DNA of 15,907 nt from Phycisphaerae bacterium (GTDB lineage Bacteria; Planctomycetota; Phycisphaerae; SM23-33), in NCBI GenBank assembly GCA_030610965.1, contig JAUWQU010000011.1:1-15907 (forward strand). Reading direction: 5' to 3'. The translations under genes were made by a program, and so were the position numbers. Of the stretch, positions 1 to 6,150 are shown one piece after another. The notes beneath the pieces were generated by a model. That model made no database searches, had not been told where the DNA came from, and saw only the letters and a program-made list of their open reading frames with translations. Position 1 is the stretch's first letter. Every line of letters begins with the position of its first letter.

Positions 1-271
1 AAGATTATTAGTCATAGAATCTTACGGCACAATTGGCACAAATTCGTCACATTTTCAAATGTCGAGGGCAACCCGCCGGCCATATGCTATGTAACAGGTT
101 TATCATAAAGCGTTTATGTGGCATAGGGCGTCTATTTCGGCCCGCCGGCATCTTGTGAAGAGTCTTCGGCCGTGCAGATTTTGTTTTGCATATGGCTTTG
201 AGATTCTTACACTTGTGGGCGATGGAAATTCTAGGAACTATCGCGGCCGGAGAGGATAAGGACGTTTGAAG
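1..271. other. Intergenic leader upstream of the GH35 gene
   Basis: No convincing gene is present. The stretch is more AT-rich than its neighbours and holds an inverted repeat at 104-118 (CATAAA-GCG-TTTATG), which has the size of a small operator half-site pair. The CATATG hexamer also occurs twice (81-86 and 190-195). No clear -35/-10 pair was found. The long minus-strand reading frame covering this stretch continues deep into the GH35 gene and is a GC-bias shadow. Confidence 0.5.
104..118. promoter_or_regulatory. Small inverted repeat, possible operator for the GH35 gene
   Basis: Perfect 6-bp arms CATAAA and TTTATG flank a 3-base GCG centre, about 150 bases before the GH35 start codon. Position and symmetry suit a regulator-binding site. 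No regulator is encoded nearby, so the role is a guess. Confidence 0.2.
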
Positions 272-2932
272 ATGGCGAACGTCACATATGGTGACCGCAG
301 CTTCCTGGTGGACGGCCAGCGCATCTGGCTTGTCAGCGGATCGGTGCATTACTTTCGGATCCCGTCTGCCCTTTGGAAAGATGCTCTGCTCAAAGCCAAG
401 CGCGGCGGGCTCAATTGCATCTCCACGTGCATCGCATGGAACTACCATGAGATGTCCGAAGGCAACTGGGAGACAACCGGCGAGAAGGACATAGGCAATT
501 TCATCCGCCTGGCGTCCGATCTCGGCCTGTACGTGATTCTTCGGCCGGGGCCTTTCATCGGCGCCGACTGGGACTTCGGCGGGCTGCCCGCGTGGCTGAC
601 GACGAAGACCGGCATGACGTATCGCACGAACTCGGCGGCATACACACACTACTTCGACAAGTACTTCCGCCAGATACTCCCGCCTCTTGCGGATCTTCAG
701 GTCACGCGCGGCGGCAACATCATCCTTATCCAGAACGAGAACGGCTACGACCAGACGGTCATGCCCGACCGCCTGAGCTATCTCGACTTCATCAGCCAGT
801 TGTTTCGGCGAAGCGGCTTCGACATTCCGATCATCACCTCCAACGGCCTGAGCGGCCCGCCATTGCCGGACAGCGTCGAGACGGTCGCCGGAGGCGACGA
901 TATCGCGTGGCGACTCAAGCGTCTGCGGCGGCACGAGTTCGGCGGCCCCAAGCTGGCCAGCGAGTTCCGCACCGGCGCCGCCGACGTGTGGGGCCGTGAG
1001 CATCGCGTCAGCCCGCCGGCCCAGACCGCACGCCAGGCGATGGAGATCCTCGGTTGCGGAGGCCAGTTCAACTACTACGTTTACCACGGCGGGACGAACT
1101 TCGGCTTCTGGGCGGGGCGGCTTGGCGATTCCCAGGCTTCCTGCCAAACCACCAGCTACGACCTCGACGCGCCCATCTCCGAAGGCGGCGGGCTGACGGA
1201 GAAGTATTACTTCACCCGCCTGGCCAACCTCATGGCCTCGCACATGGGCCAGTTCCTGGCCGGCGGCAGCTCGCCTCGGGCCGGAGCCACCCTCCACGAC
1301 GCGACGACCGTAATGGACCTCGACGGGCCCGACGGCTCGTGGGCGTTCGTGTCAAACAACGGCCGGGAGGACATCGAGACCGCTACGCTGAGCCTGCCCG
1401 ACGGCCCCACGCTGACCGTGCCGCTCGGCACGCTGGGCGCCGCGGCCATACCCTACCAACTCGAACTGACGCCGGATAAGCAACTCGACTACGCCAACCT
1501 CACGCCGCTGGGCATGTTCGGCGAGAAGATACTCGTCTTCCACGCCCCGGCCGGGTGGGCGGCGAGGATCAGCATCTCCGGCAAGGAAATCCAGGCGAAG
1601 GTCCCCAAGGGCGACGCTCCGCTGCTGGTCGAGCACGAAGGTCTGCAAATCGTGCTGGTCTCCAGCGAGCTTGCCTCGCGGACGTGGTTTGTCGAAGATA
1701 CACTGGTCTTCGGCCCGGCGTATGTCGGTGAGACGCTCGACGACATCTTCCACGCCCGCGGCGCCAAACAGTGCATGCTGCTTGGGCTCGATGGCAGGGC
1801 GACTCATCGAAAGGCCCCTGGCGGCAATGCCGCGCGGCACGTCGCGCCGAAGCTGAAGCCCTGGAAGCGGCAGGCTGTGTGCGTCGAACCGTCTGCCGAC
1901 GACCTCGACTGGAAGAAGCTCGATCGCCCGACGGGCCTCGACAAACTGGGCGTCCACCAGGGCTACGCGTGGTATCGGCTGGCGTGGAACGAGCCCCGCG
2001 CCCGCAAGCGCCAGCTCATGCTGCCGGATTGCGACGACCGCGCGACGCTGTTCCTCAACGGCTCGCTGCTGGGCGTGTGGGGCCGCGAGGAGGACGTTAC
2101 CCGCGGGCCGATAGCCGCCAACGTCGCCAAGGGCGCCAATACGATGGTGATCCTGGCCGACAATCTCGGCCGGTATTGCTCGGGCCTGCAACTGGGCGAG
2201 CAGAAGGGGCTCTGGGGCCCGATTTACGAAACCAGGCACATGCCGATCCGCAAGCCAAAGCTGTCGCGGCTGGACAAGTTCCCGCAACGCGTGGTGCCGC
2301 GGACGATGTCGCACCTGATGGGCGAGTTGGGGTCCTTGCCGGTCTGGTCACTGGATCTGGACTTCAACCTCAGCCAGGTCACGCCGATCCACTTCGCTTT
2401 CGCGGGCGTGCCTCATCACGTGGCCGTGCTGTGCAACGATCGGGTGCTGGGCTTCTATCCGTGCCGGGAGCTCAACTTCGGCGACCTTACGCTGGCGGCG
2501 GCGCTTCGCAAGGGCAAGAACGCGTTTCGCGTTCTGCTGTGGGGCGACGTTGAGCCTGACGTGGCGGGGAAGTGTCGTTTCGACAGCCTGCTGGGCTCGC
2601 TGGACGGATCCCTGTCGTGGCGGCCGTGGGAGATGCCCGTCGAGGGCGGCCCGGTCGTCGGCAAGGACCAGCCCGCGTGGTATGCGACAACTTTCCATTA
2701 CAGTCCGTCGGATTGGCCTCTGTTCCTGCACGTGGCCGGGGCGAAGAAGGGCCAGATATTCCTCAACGGCCACAACGTCGGCCGGTTCTGGACCGTGGGT
2801 CCTCAGCAGTGCTACTATCTGCCGCGCTGCTGGCTGGAAGAGACGAACGAATTGCTGCTGTTCGAGGAGCAGGGCAACCTGCCGCGTCGGACTCGGCTTG
2901 AGTTCCGCGCGGCGGGCCCGTACCGCCCGTAG
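272..2932 (+). CDS. Glycoside hydrolase family 35 (beta-galactosidase-like), cytoplasmic
   Basis: The 886-residue protein starts with the GH35 TIM barrel: SGSVHYFRIP near residue 23, WNYHE near 58, LRPGPFIGADWDFGGLPAWL near 89, GGTNFGFWAG and TSYDLDAP near 270-300. The expected nucleophile is E231 in SEFRTGAADVWG. The acid/base motif, normally QVENEYG in the family, reads QNENGY at 154-159, so the second Glu of the family motif is Gly and only E156 remains; activity may be altered. Beta-sandwich domains follow (LFLNGSLLGVWG near 590, FLNGHNVGRFW near 830). There is no signal peptide, so it should act in the cytoplasm on imported oligosaccharides. ATG at 272 is preferred over TTG at 266 because AAGGA at 258-262 is well spaced. 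GH35 also includes exo-glucosaminidases, so the substrate is uncertain. Confidence 0.85.
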   Translation: MANVTYGDRSFLVDGQRIWLVSGSVHYFRIPSALWKDALLKAKRGGLNCISTCIAWNYHEMSEGNWETTGEKDIGNFIRLASDLGLYVILRPGPFIGADWDFGGLPAWLTTKTGMTYRTNSAAYTHYFDKYFRQILPPLADLQVTRGGNIILIQNENGYDQTVMPDRLSYLDFISQLFRRSGFDIPIITSNGLSGPPLPDSVETVAGGDDIAWRLKRLRRHEFGGPKLASEFRTGAADVWGREHRVSPPAQTARQAMEILGCGGQFNYYVYHGGTNFGFWAGRLGDSQASCQTTSYDLDAPISEGGGLTEKYYFTRLANLMASHMGQFLAGGSSPRAGATLHDATTVMDLDGPDGSWAFVSNNGREDIETATLSLPDGPTLTVPLGTLGAAAIPYQLELTPDKQLDYANLTPLGMFGEKILVFHAPAGWAARISISGKEIQAKVPKGDAPLLVEHEGLQIVLVSSELASRTWFVEDTLVFGPAYVGETLDDIFHARGAKQCMLLGLDGRATHRKAPGGNAARHVAPKLKPWKRQAVCVEPSADDLDWKKLDRPTGLDKLGVHQGYAWYRLAWNEPRARKRQLMLPDCDDRATLFLNGSLLGVWGREEDVTRGPIAANVAKGANTMVILADNLGRYCSGLQLGEQKGLWGPIYETRHMPIRKPKLSRLDKFPQRVVPRTMSHLMGELGSLPVWSLDLDFNLSQVTPIHFAFAGVPHHVAVLCNDRVLGFYPCRELNFGDLTLAAALRKGKNAFRVLLWGDVEPDVAGKCRFDSLLGSLDGSLSWRPWEMPVEGGPVVGKDQPAWYATTFHYSPSDWPLFLHVAGAKKGQIFLNGHNVGRFWTVGPQQCYYLPRCWLEETNELLLFEEQGNLPRRTRLEFRAAGPYRP

Positions 2933-2990
2933 ATGCGATGTTTCCGCACGTTGCGATAAGCTATCGGAGAACTGCCAGTTTCATAACTCG

Positions 2991-3028
2991 TTTTTTTTAT
3001 TGTCAACGCCCGATGTTTGACCTAAGAT
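2991..3028 (+). promoter_or_regulatory. Promoter of the HU-family gene
   Basis: A -35 box TTGTCA (3000-3005, five of six consensus) is separated by exactly 17 bases from a -10 box TAAGAT (3023-3028, four of six). An eight-T run (2991-2998) directly upstream resembles an UP element. Transcription would start near 3035, giving a leader of about 107 bases before the HU start codon. The same T run could also help end GH35 transcripts: a small hairpin CGATA-AGC-TATCG lies at 2954-2966, but it is too far from the T run to be a classic terminator. Confidence 0.55.
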
Positions 3029-3036
3029 AAGTTGCG

Positions 3037-3058
3037 GTGCAGGGATGGTTTCCTGCAC
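3037..3058 (+). promoter_or_regulatory. 5' leader hairpin of the HU mRNA
   Basis: GTGCAGG (3037-3043) pairs perfectly with CCTGCAC (3052-3058), and a G-T and an A-T pair can extend the stem. It lies at the predicted 5' end of the transcript and is followed by TTTT. It could protect the mRNA from decay or act as a weak attenuator. Confidence 0.35.
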
Positions 3059-3141
3059 TTTTCCGCCCGGTAAGCGTATCGGGTTTCTTCGTTGAGAAGA
3101 ACAGCATCTACAATTGTTGATTCGTTGCGAAAGGGATCTTC

Positions 3142-3447
3142 ATGGCTACGGTGACCAAAAAGGAACTGGTGGACCGGATTGCCGACCGCACCGGCACCAA
3201 GCGTGTGGTCGTTAAGAAGATCGTCCAGAGCTTCCTGAACGACGTAATCCAGGAACTGGGCCACGGAAACCGCTTGGAGTTCCGTGACTTCGGCGTCTTC
3301 GAGACCAAGGAGCGGGCCGCCCGCACCGCCCAGAACCCCAAGACGCTCCAACGCGTCGAGGTTCCGCCGAAGCGAACCGTCAAGTTCAAGGTCGGGCGGA
3401 TGATGAAGATCCAGCTCCAAAAGGGCCTCGAACGATCGAAGCAGTAG
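3142..3447 (+). CDS. HU/IHF-family DNA-binding protein
   Basis: The 101-residue protein is full length for this family of small dimeric DNA-bending, nucleoid-associated proteins. The N-terminal helices (TKKELVDRIADRTG) are followed by the core GNRLEFRDFGVFETKERAAR and by the arm region, where a proline in the QNPKT segment corresponds to the DNA-intercalating proline of the family. The end (VKFKVGRMMKIQLQKGLE) fits the last strand and helix, which are more often written VPAFKPGKALK in HU. The start is supported by AAAGGGA at 3130-3136. The gene stands alone with its own promoter and a terminator-like hairpin downstream. HU and IHF subunits cannot be separated reliably by eye. Confidence 0.93.
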   Translation: MATVTKKELVDRIADRTGTKRVVVKKIVQSFLNDVIQELGHGNRLEFRDFGVFETKERAARTAQNPKTLQRVEVPPKRTVKFKVGRMMKIQLQKGLERSKQ

Positions 3448-3568
3448 GCGCGTGTACGTGGCGCCAGCCTGACCGGGGCCTCCGCCAGCGAGGCGACCGC
3501 GGGCTGGGACTGTAGCTCCGTCCATGGCTGACGCAAACTGCACGCGGTTTACTTCAGAGGGATATCCC

Positions 3569-3610
3569 GTGCCGCCACCCGCGACTTGTGCGGAGGCGGC
3601 ACTGTTCTTT
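3569..3610 (+). terminator. Terminator-like hairpin downstream of the HU gene
   Basis: GTGCCGCC (3569-3576) pairs perfectly with GGCGGCAC (3595-3602), with further inner pairing of CCGC and GCGG. The T-rich tail TGTTCTTT (3603-3610) follows at once. It lies about 120 bases after the HU stop codon and before the pduS promoter, as expected for an intrinsic terminator separating the two units. The stretch between the HU stop and this hairpin holds no recognisable gene or tRNA. Confidence 0.5.
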
Positions 3611-3696
3611 GAAGCATGCGCCGCCCGATTGTCCGCATCGGCTGCCCGTCGGACCCGCCGACGTGCTGATTAGCGCGATCCATCATCCACCCCAAC

Positions 3697-3713
3697 TGAT
3701 ATACTAATCACCT
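3697..3713 (+). promoter_or_regulatory. Extended -10 promoter of pduS, probably giving a leaderless mRNA
   Basis: TGATATACT (3697-3705) matches an extended -10 element (TG, one base, then TATACT). Starting about seven bases further on places the first transcribed base at about 3712-3713, next to the ATG at 3714. No Shine-Dalgarno sequence lies in the bases before the ATG, which agrees with a leaderless transcript. A hairpin CGTCGG-ACCCG-CCGACG at 3647-3663 lies about 50 bases upstream and could be an operator. Confidence 0.4.
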
Positions 3714-5048
3714 ATGAGCACGAGCACGGTTTCCATCGAGCAGATTGCCAACGCCGGCGTCGTCGGCGCCGGAGGGGCGGGGTTTCCAACGCACGTCAAG
3801 CTTTCCGCCAAGGCAGATACGGTCATCATCAACGCCGCCGAGTGCGAGCCGCTGCTGCACAAGGACAAGGAAGTGCTTCGCCACTTCACCGAACCCGTCC
3901 TGGCCGGCCTGGCCGCGGCCATGAACCTGATGGGGGCCCGGCGCGGCGTCATCGGCATCAAGGAGAAGTACGCCGACGTCATCGAGAAGCTTCGCCCCCA
4001 ACTCCAGGCCGGCATTGACATCGCCCCTCTGGGCGACGTGTACCCGGCGGGCGACGAGTTCATCCTGGTCTATGAGGTGCTGGGGCGAGTGGTTCCGCCC
4101 GGCGGCATCCCGCTTGACGTGGGGGCCGTGGTGATCAACGTCGAGACGGCCATGAATGTCGCACTGGCGCCAGGCCAAGCGGTGACGACGACATACCTGA
4201 CCGTCGGCGGCGCGGTAGCCAACCCCGTGACTCTGCGGGCGCCGGTGGGCACGTCGATAAGCGAATGCGTGGCCGCCGCCGGTGGCCCCACGTGCAGGCC
4301 GGCCAATTACATCGTCGGCGGCGTGATGATGGGTTACATCGAGGACGACCACGCCGCGGTGGTCGACAAGACGACCGGGGGCATCCTCGTCCTGCCGGAC
4401 GACCACGTGGTGGTTCGCAGGCGGCGCCAGGATTGGAATCAGATCGTCCGCATCGGGCGAAGCGCCTGCGACCAGTGCAGCTTCTGCACCGAGCTTTGTC
4501 CGCGCTGGCTGCTGGGCCATCCCATCGAGCCGCACCGGGCCATGCGATCGCTGGAGTTCAATCTCGTCGGCGAGGCCAACGTGCGAGGCACGAGCTTCTG
4601 CTGCGAGTGCAACCTGTGCAGCCTTTACGCCTGCCCGGAAGGCCTCGATCCCAAGAACGTCTGCGCCCAGAACAAGCGGCGCATCGCGGCCGGGCAGAGC
4701 CGCTGGCAGGAGCCGCCCTTCGACCCGCGCCGCGCCGAGGTGCATATGCCCAACCGCAAGGCGCCTATGCGCCGGTTGATGCAGAAGCTCGGCCTGACTG
4801 GCTTCGACAACGTCGGGCCTCTGGTGGAGGCCCCCTTGCGGCCTCGGCGGGTGGGCATCAAGCTCAAGCAGCACGTCGGCGCAGCTTGCGAGCCGGCGGT
4901 GAAGATCGGCGACAAGGTCCGCGTCGGCGACGTGGTGGGGCGCGTGGGCCTCAACGACTCCAAGCCCGCGTTGGGTGCGCTCGTGCATGCCAGCATCGAC
5001 GGCACGGTAAAGGCCATCGACGGCGTCGCCGTGTGGATCGAAGTTTAG
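3714..5048 (+). CDS. pduS: PduS-like SLBB / 4Fe-4S electron-transfer protein of a microcompartment
   Basis: The 444-residue protein has the PduS layout. An N-terminal nucleotide/flavin-binding region related to RnfC and the complex I 51-kDa subunit comes first (AGGAGFPTHVKL, residues 18-29). An SLBB domain with TVGGAVANPVTLRAPVGT follows near 160-190. Two 4Fe-4S motifs come next: C252-C255-C258-C262, and C296/C297-C299-C302-C307. A C-terminal barrel-sandwich domain spans about 375-444. Known PduS proteins bind flavin and two Fe-S clusters and reduce cobalamin or move electrons for the microcompartment. The next gene encodes a PduT-like shell protein, the known physical partner of PduS, which supports this over an RnfC subunit; no other rnf genes are present. 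No cobalamin-dependent enzyme is visible here, so it may serve NADH oxidation instead. Confidence 0.85.
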   Translation: MSTSTVSIEQIANAGVVGAGGAGFPTHVKLSAKADTVIINAAECEPLLHKDKEVLRHFTEPVLAGLAAAMNLMGARRGVIGIKEKYADVIEKLRPQLQAGIDIAPLGDVYPAGDEFILVYEVLGRVVPPGGIPLDVGAVVINVETAMNVALAPGQAVTTTYLTVGGAVANPVTLRAPVGTSISECVAAAGGPTCRPANYIVGGVMMGYIEDDHAAVVDKTTGGILVLPDDHVVVRRRRQDWNQIVRIGRSACDQCSFCTELCPRWLLGHPIEPHRAMRSLEFNLVGEANVRGTSFCCECNLCSLYACPEGLDPKNVCAQNKRRIAAGQSRWQEPPFDPRRAEVHMPNRKAPMRRLMQKLGLTGFDNVGPLVEAPLRPRRVGIKLKQHVGAACEPAVKIGDKVRVGDVVGRVGLNDSKPALGALVHASIDGTVKAIDGVAVWIEV

Positions 5049-5085
5049 TGGCCCCGGCCGTCTACCGACCACAAGGAAAGCGAAC

Positions 5086-5646
5086 ATGGCTATGCCAATA
5101 TCAATTGGCGCGGTGGAATTGTCGAGCATTGCAGTGGGCTACCAGGTCCAGGACGCGATGCTCAAGGCCGCGAACGTGGAGATTCTCATCGCCCGGACGA
5201 TCTGCTCGGGCAAGTATCTCATCATCGTCGGCGGCACGGTCAGCGATGTCTCGGCCGGCATTCGCACGGCGCTGGAGGCGCCGAGCGAGGCCATCATCGA
5301 TCACGTGGAGATCCCCAACGTCCACGAGTCCGTCTTCCCGGCCCTGGGTCAGTCGGTGACCATCGGGCAGGACCAGGTCGGCGCCATCGGCATCATCGAG
5401 ACTTTCAGCGGGGTCAGCATCCTTGCCGCCGCCGACGCGGCCGCAAAAATCGCGAAGGTCCAACTGTTCCGCATTCACGTGGCCATGGCGCTTGGCGGCA
5501 AGGGCTTCTGCCTCATGACCGGCTCGGTCGGCGACTGCCGCACCGGCGTTTCAGCCGGCGCCGCCGAGGCGCGCAAACGAGGCCTGCTCGTAGCCGAGAC
5601 CGTCATAACCCGCCCCAGCCAGGAACTGTTCAGCGAGTACATCTGA
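5086..5646 (+). CDS. pduT: PduT-like tandem-BMC-domain shell protein (BMC-T) with Fe-S ligand cysteine
   Basis: The 186-residue protein has two BMC folds in tandem: residues about 6-90 (AVELSSIAVGYQVQDAMLKA) and 98-182 (QVGAIGIIETFSG). Such proteins form trimers that sit in the shell like hexamers. The segment RTICSGK places Cys40 where PduT has the cysteine (TICPGK) that, three per trimer, holds a 4Fe-4S cluster in the central pore. The end ITRPSQELF also resembles PduT. AAGGAA at 5074-5079 supports the ATG at 5086. It lies 37 bases after pduS, probably in one operon. The likely role is to carry electrons across the shell between the lumen and PduS. Length and both domains look complete. Confidence 0.9.
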   Translation: MAMPISIGAVELSSIAVGYQVQDAMLKAANVEILIARTICSGKYLIIVGGTVSDVSAGIRTALEAPSEAIIDHVEIPNVHESVFPALGQSVTIGQDQVGAIGIIETFSGVSILAAADAAAKIAKVQLFRIHVAMALGGKGFCLMTGSVGDCRTGVSAGAAEARKRGLLVAETVITRPSQELFSEYI

Positions 5647-5680
5647 GCGTGGAGCGGGCTCGCCCTCCGCGGCGGTTCAG

Positions 5681-5884
5681 ATGGTAAACAAGATGAAATA
5701 CAGCAAGAGACAGATTGAGGTCTGGAAGGCCAGGGAATGTCTGAGCGCAAAGCTGGCGCTGATGACTCCGGAAGAGATCACCGCGCACGCGGAAGAGGTC
5801 GCGGCCAAATGGGAACGGAAGATCGCGGCCAAACGCGCCCGGACCAAGAAGCCCCGCTCCTCAGAAAAGGCATCGCGGATGTAA
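5681..5884 (+). CDS. Small charged protein of unknown function
   Basis: The reading frame encodes 67 residues, with a possible internal start at 5693 (MKYSKRQIEVWKARE). The sequence is helical and strongly charged: a TPEEI segment mid-protein, then a basic tail (KRARTKK). No family was recognised. Short helical proteins with a TPEE motif can be antitoxins of type II systems, but this is only a resemblance. It begins 34 bases after the BMC-T stop on the same strand with no clear Shine-Dalgarno sequence, so expression would depend on read-through from the pduS-pduT unit. Confidence 0.45.
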   Translation: MVNKMKYSKRQIEVWKARECLSAKLALMTPEEITAHAEEVAAKWERKIAAKRARTKKPRSSEKASRM

Positions 5885-5894
5885 GGACCAGGCC

Positions 5895-6017
5895 ATGAAT
5901 GACGGTCGGGAAACTGAGCCATGGGCGGTGTTGCCTTTGATCTACTTCGATCCCCAGTGGAGCGGGCCTGTGCATGATTGCTTTGGAACGGGGATTGAAC
6001 TGGCCCCGGCCGATTGA
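5895..6017 (+). CDS. Possible 40-residue ORF following the small charged protein
   Basis: ATG at 5895 lies 10 bases after the preceding stop and has TAAGGA at 5882-5887 at good spacing, which hints at translational coupling. The product begins MNDGRETEPW, contains LPLIYFDPQW and ends at TGA 6015-6017. It matches no family that I recognise. It could be a real small protein, a partner of the upstream ORF, or the start of a gene cut short by the repeat element that follows immediately. Confidence 0.25.
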   Translation: MNDGRETEPWAVLPLIYFDPQWSGPVHDCFGTGIELAPAD

Positions 6018-6033
6018 AGAAGCAGCGATCTCC

Positions 6034-6112
6034 CGCAAAGGCCGCAAAGGACGCTGAGAGGAAACAGGCTTTTATCTCCCTTCCTCTGCGCCCGTTGCGA
6101 CCTCTGCGAGAG
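6034..6112. repeat. Degenerate inverted repeat of the CGCAAAGG / CGCAGAGG type
   Basis: The left arm (about 6034-6063) contains CGCAAAGG twice and CGCTGAGAGGAA. The right arm (about 6082-6112) reads TTCCTCTGCG, TTGCG and CCTCTGCGAGAG, an imperfect reverse complement. It lies between the small ORFs and the end of glmS, a gap of 133 bases without a gene. Related words recur at the right end of the window (15690-15907), so this seems to be a dispersed family. It could fold in RNA and act as a two-way transcript end. Confidence 0.5.
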
Positions 6113-6150
6113 ATCTTCCGCCGCCGGCGCGGCTGCTGTGCTGCTGTCCG

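Noticed and set aside
47..1297. Long minus-strand open frame opposite the GH35 gene
   Set aside because: It is antisense to clear GH35 motifs, its product is low-complexity Ala/Arg/Val-rich sequence without recognisable domains, and such frames are expected in GC-rich DNA.
3448..3568. tRNA or small RNA gene after the HU gene
   Set aside because: No cloverleaf with a TTC arm and acceptor stem could be formed; only the later terminator-like hairpin stands out.
3714..5048. RnfC subunit of an Rnf ion-pumping complex
   Set aside because: The domain order is shared, but no other rnf genes are nearby and the next gene is a PduT-like shell protein, so PduS fits better.
3708..5129. 473-residue minus-strand frame opposite pduS
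   Set aside because: It mirrors the codon structure of pduS, which has unmistakable Fe-S and SLBB motifs; the antisense product shows no family features.
6034..6112. Insertion sequence or MITE with target duplications
   Set aside because: There is an imperfect inverted repeat but no transposase and no convincing flanking direct repeats, so it is reported only as a repeat.
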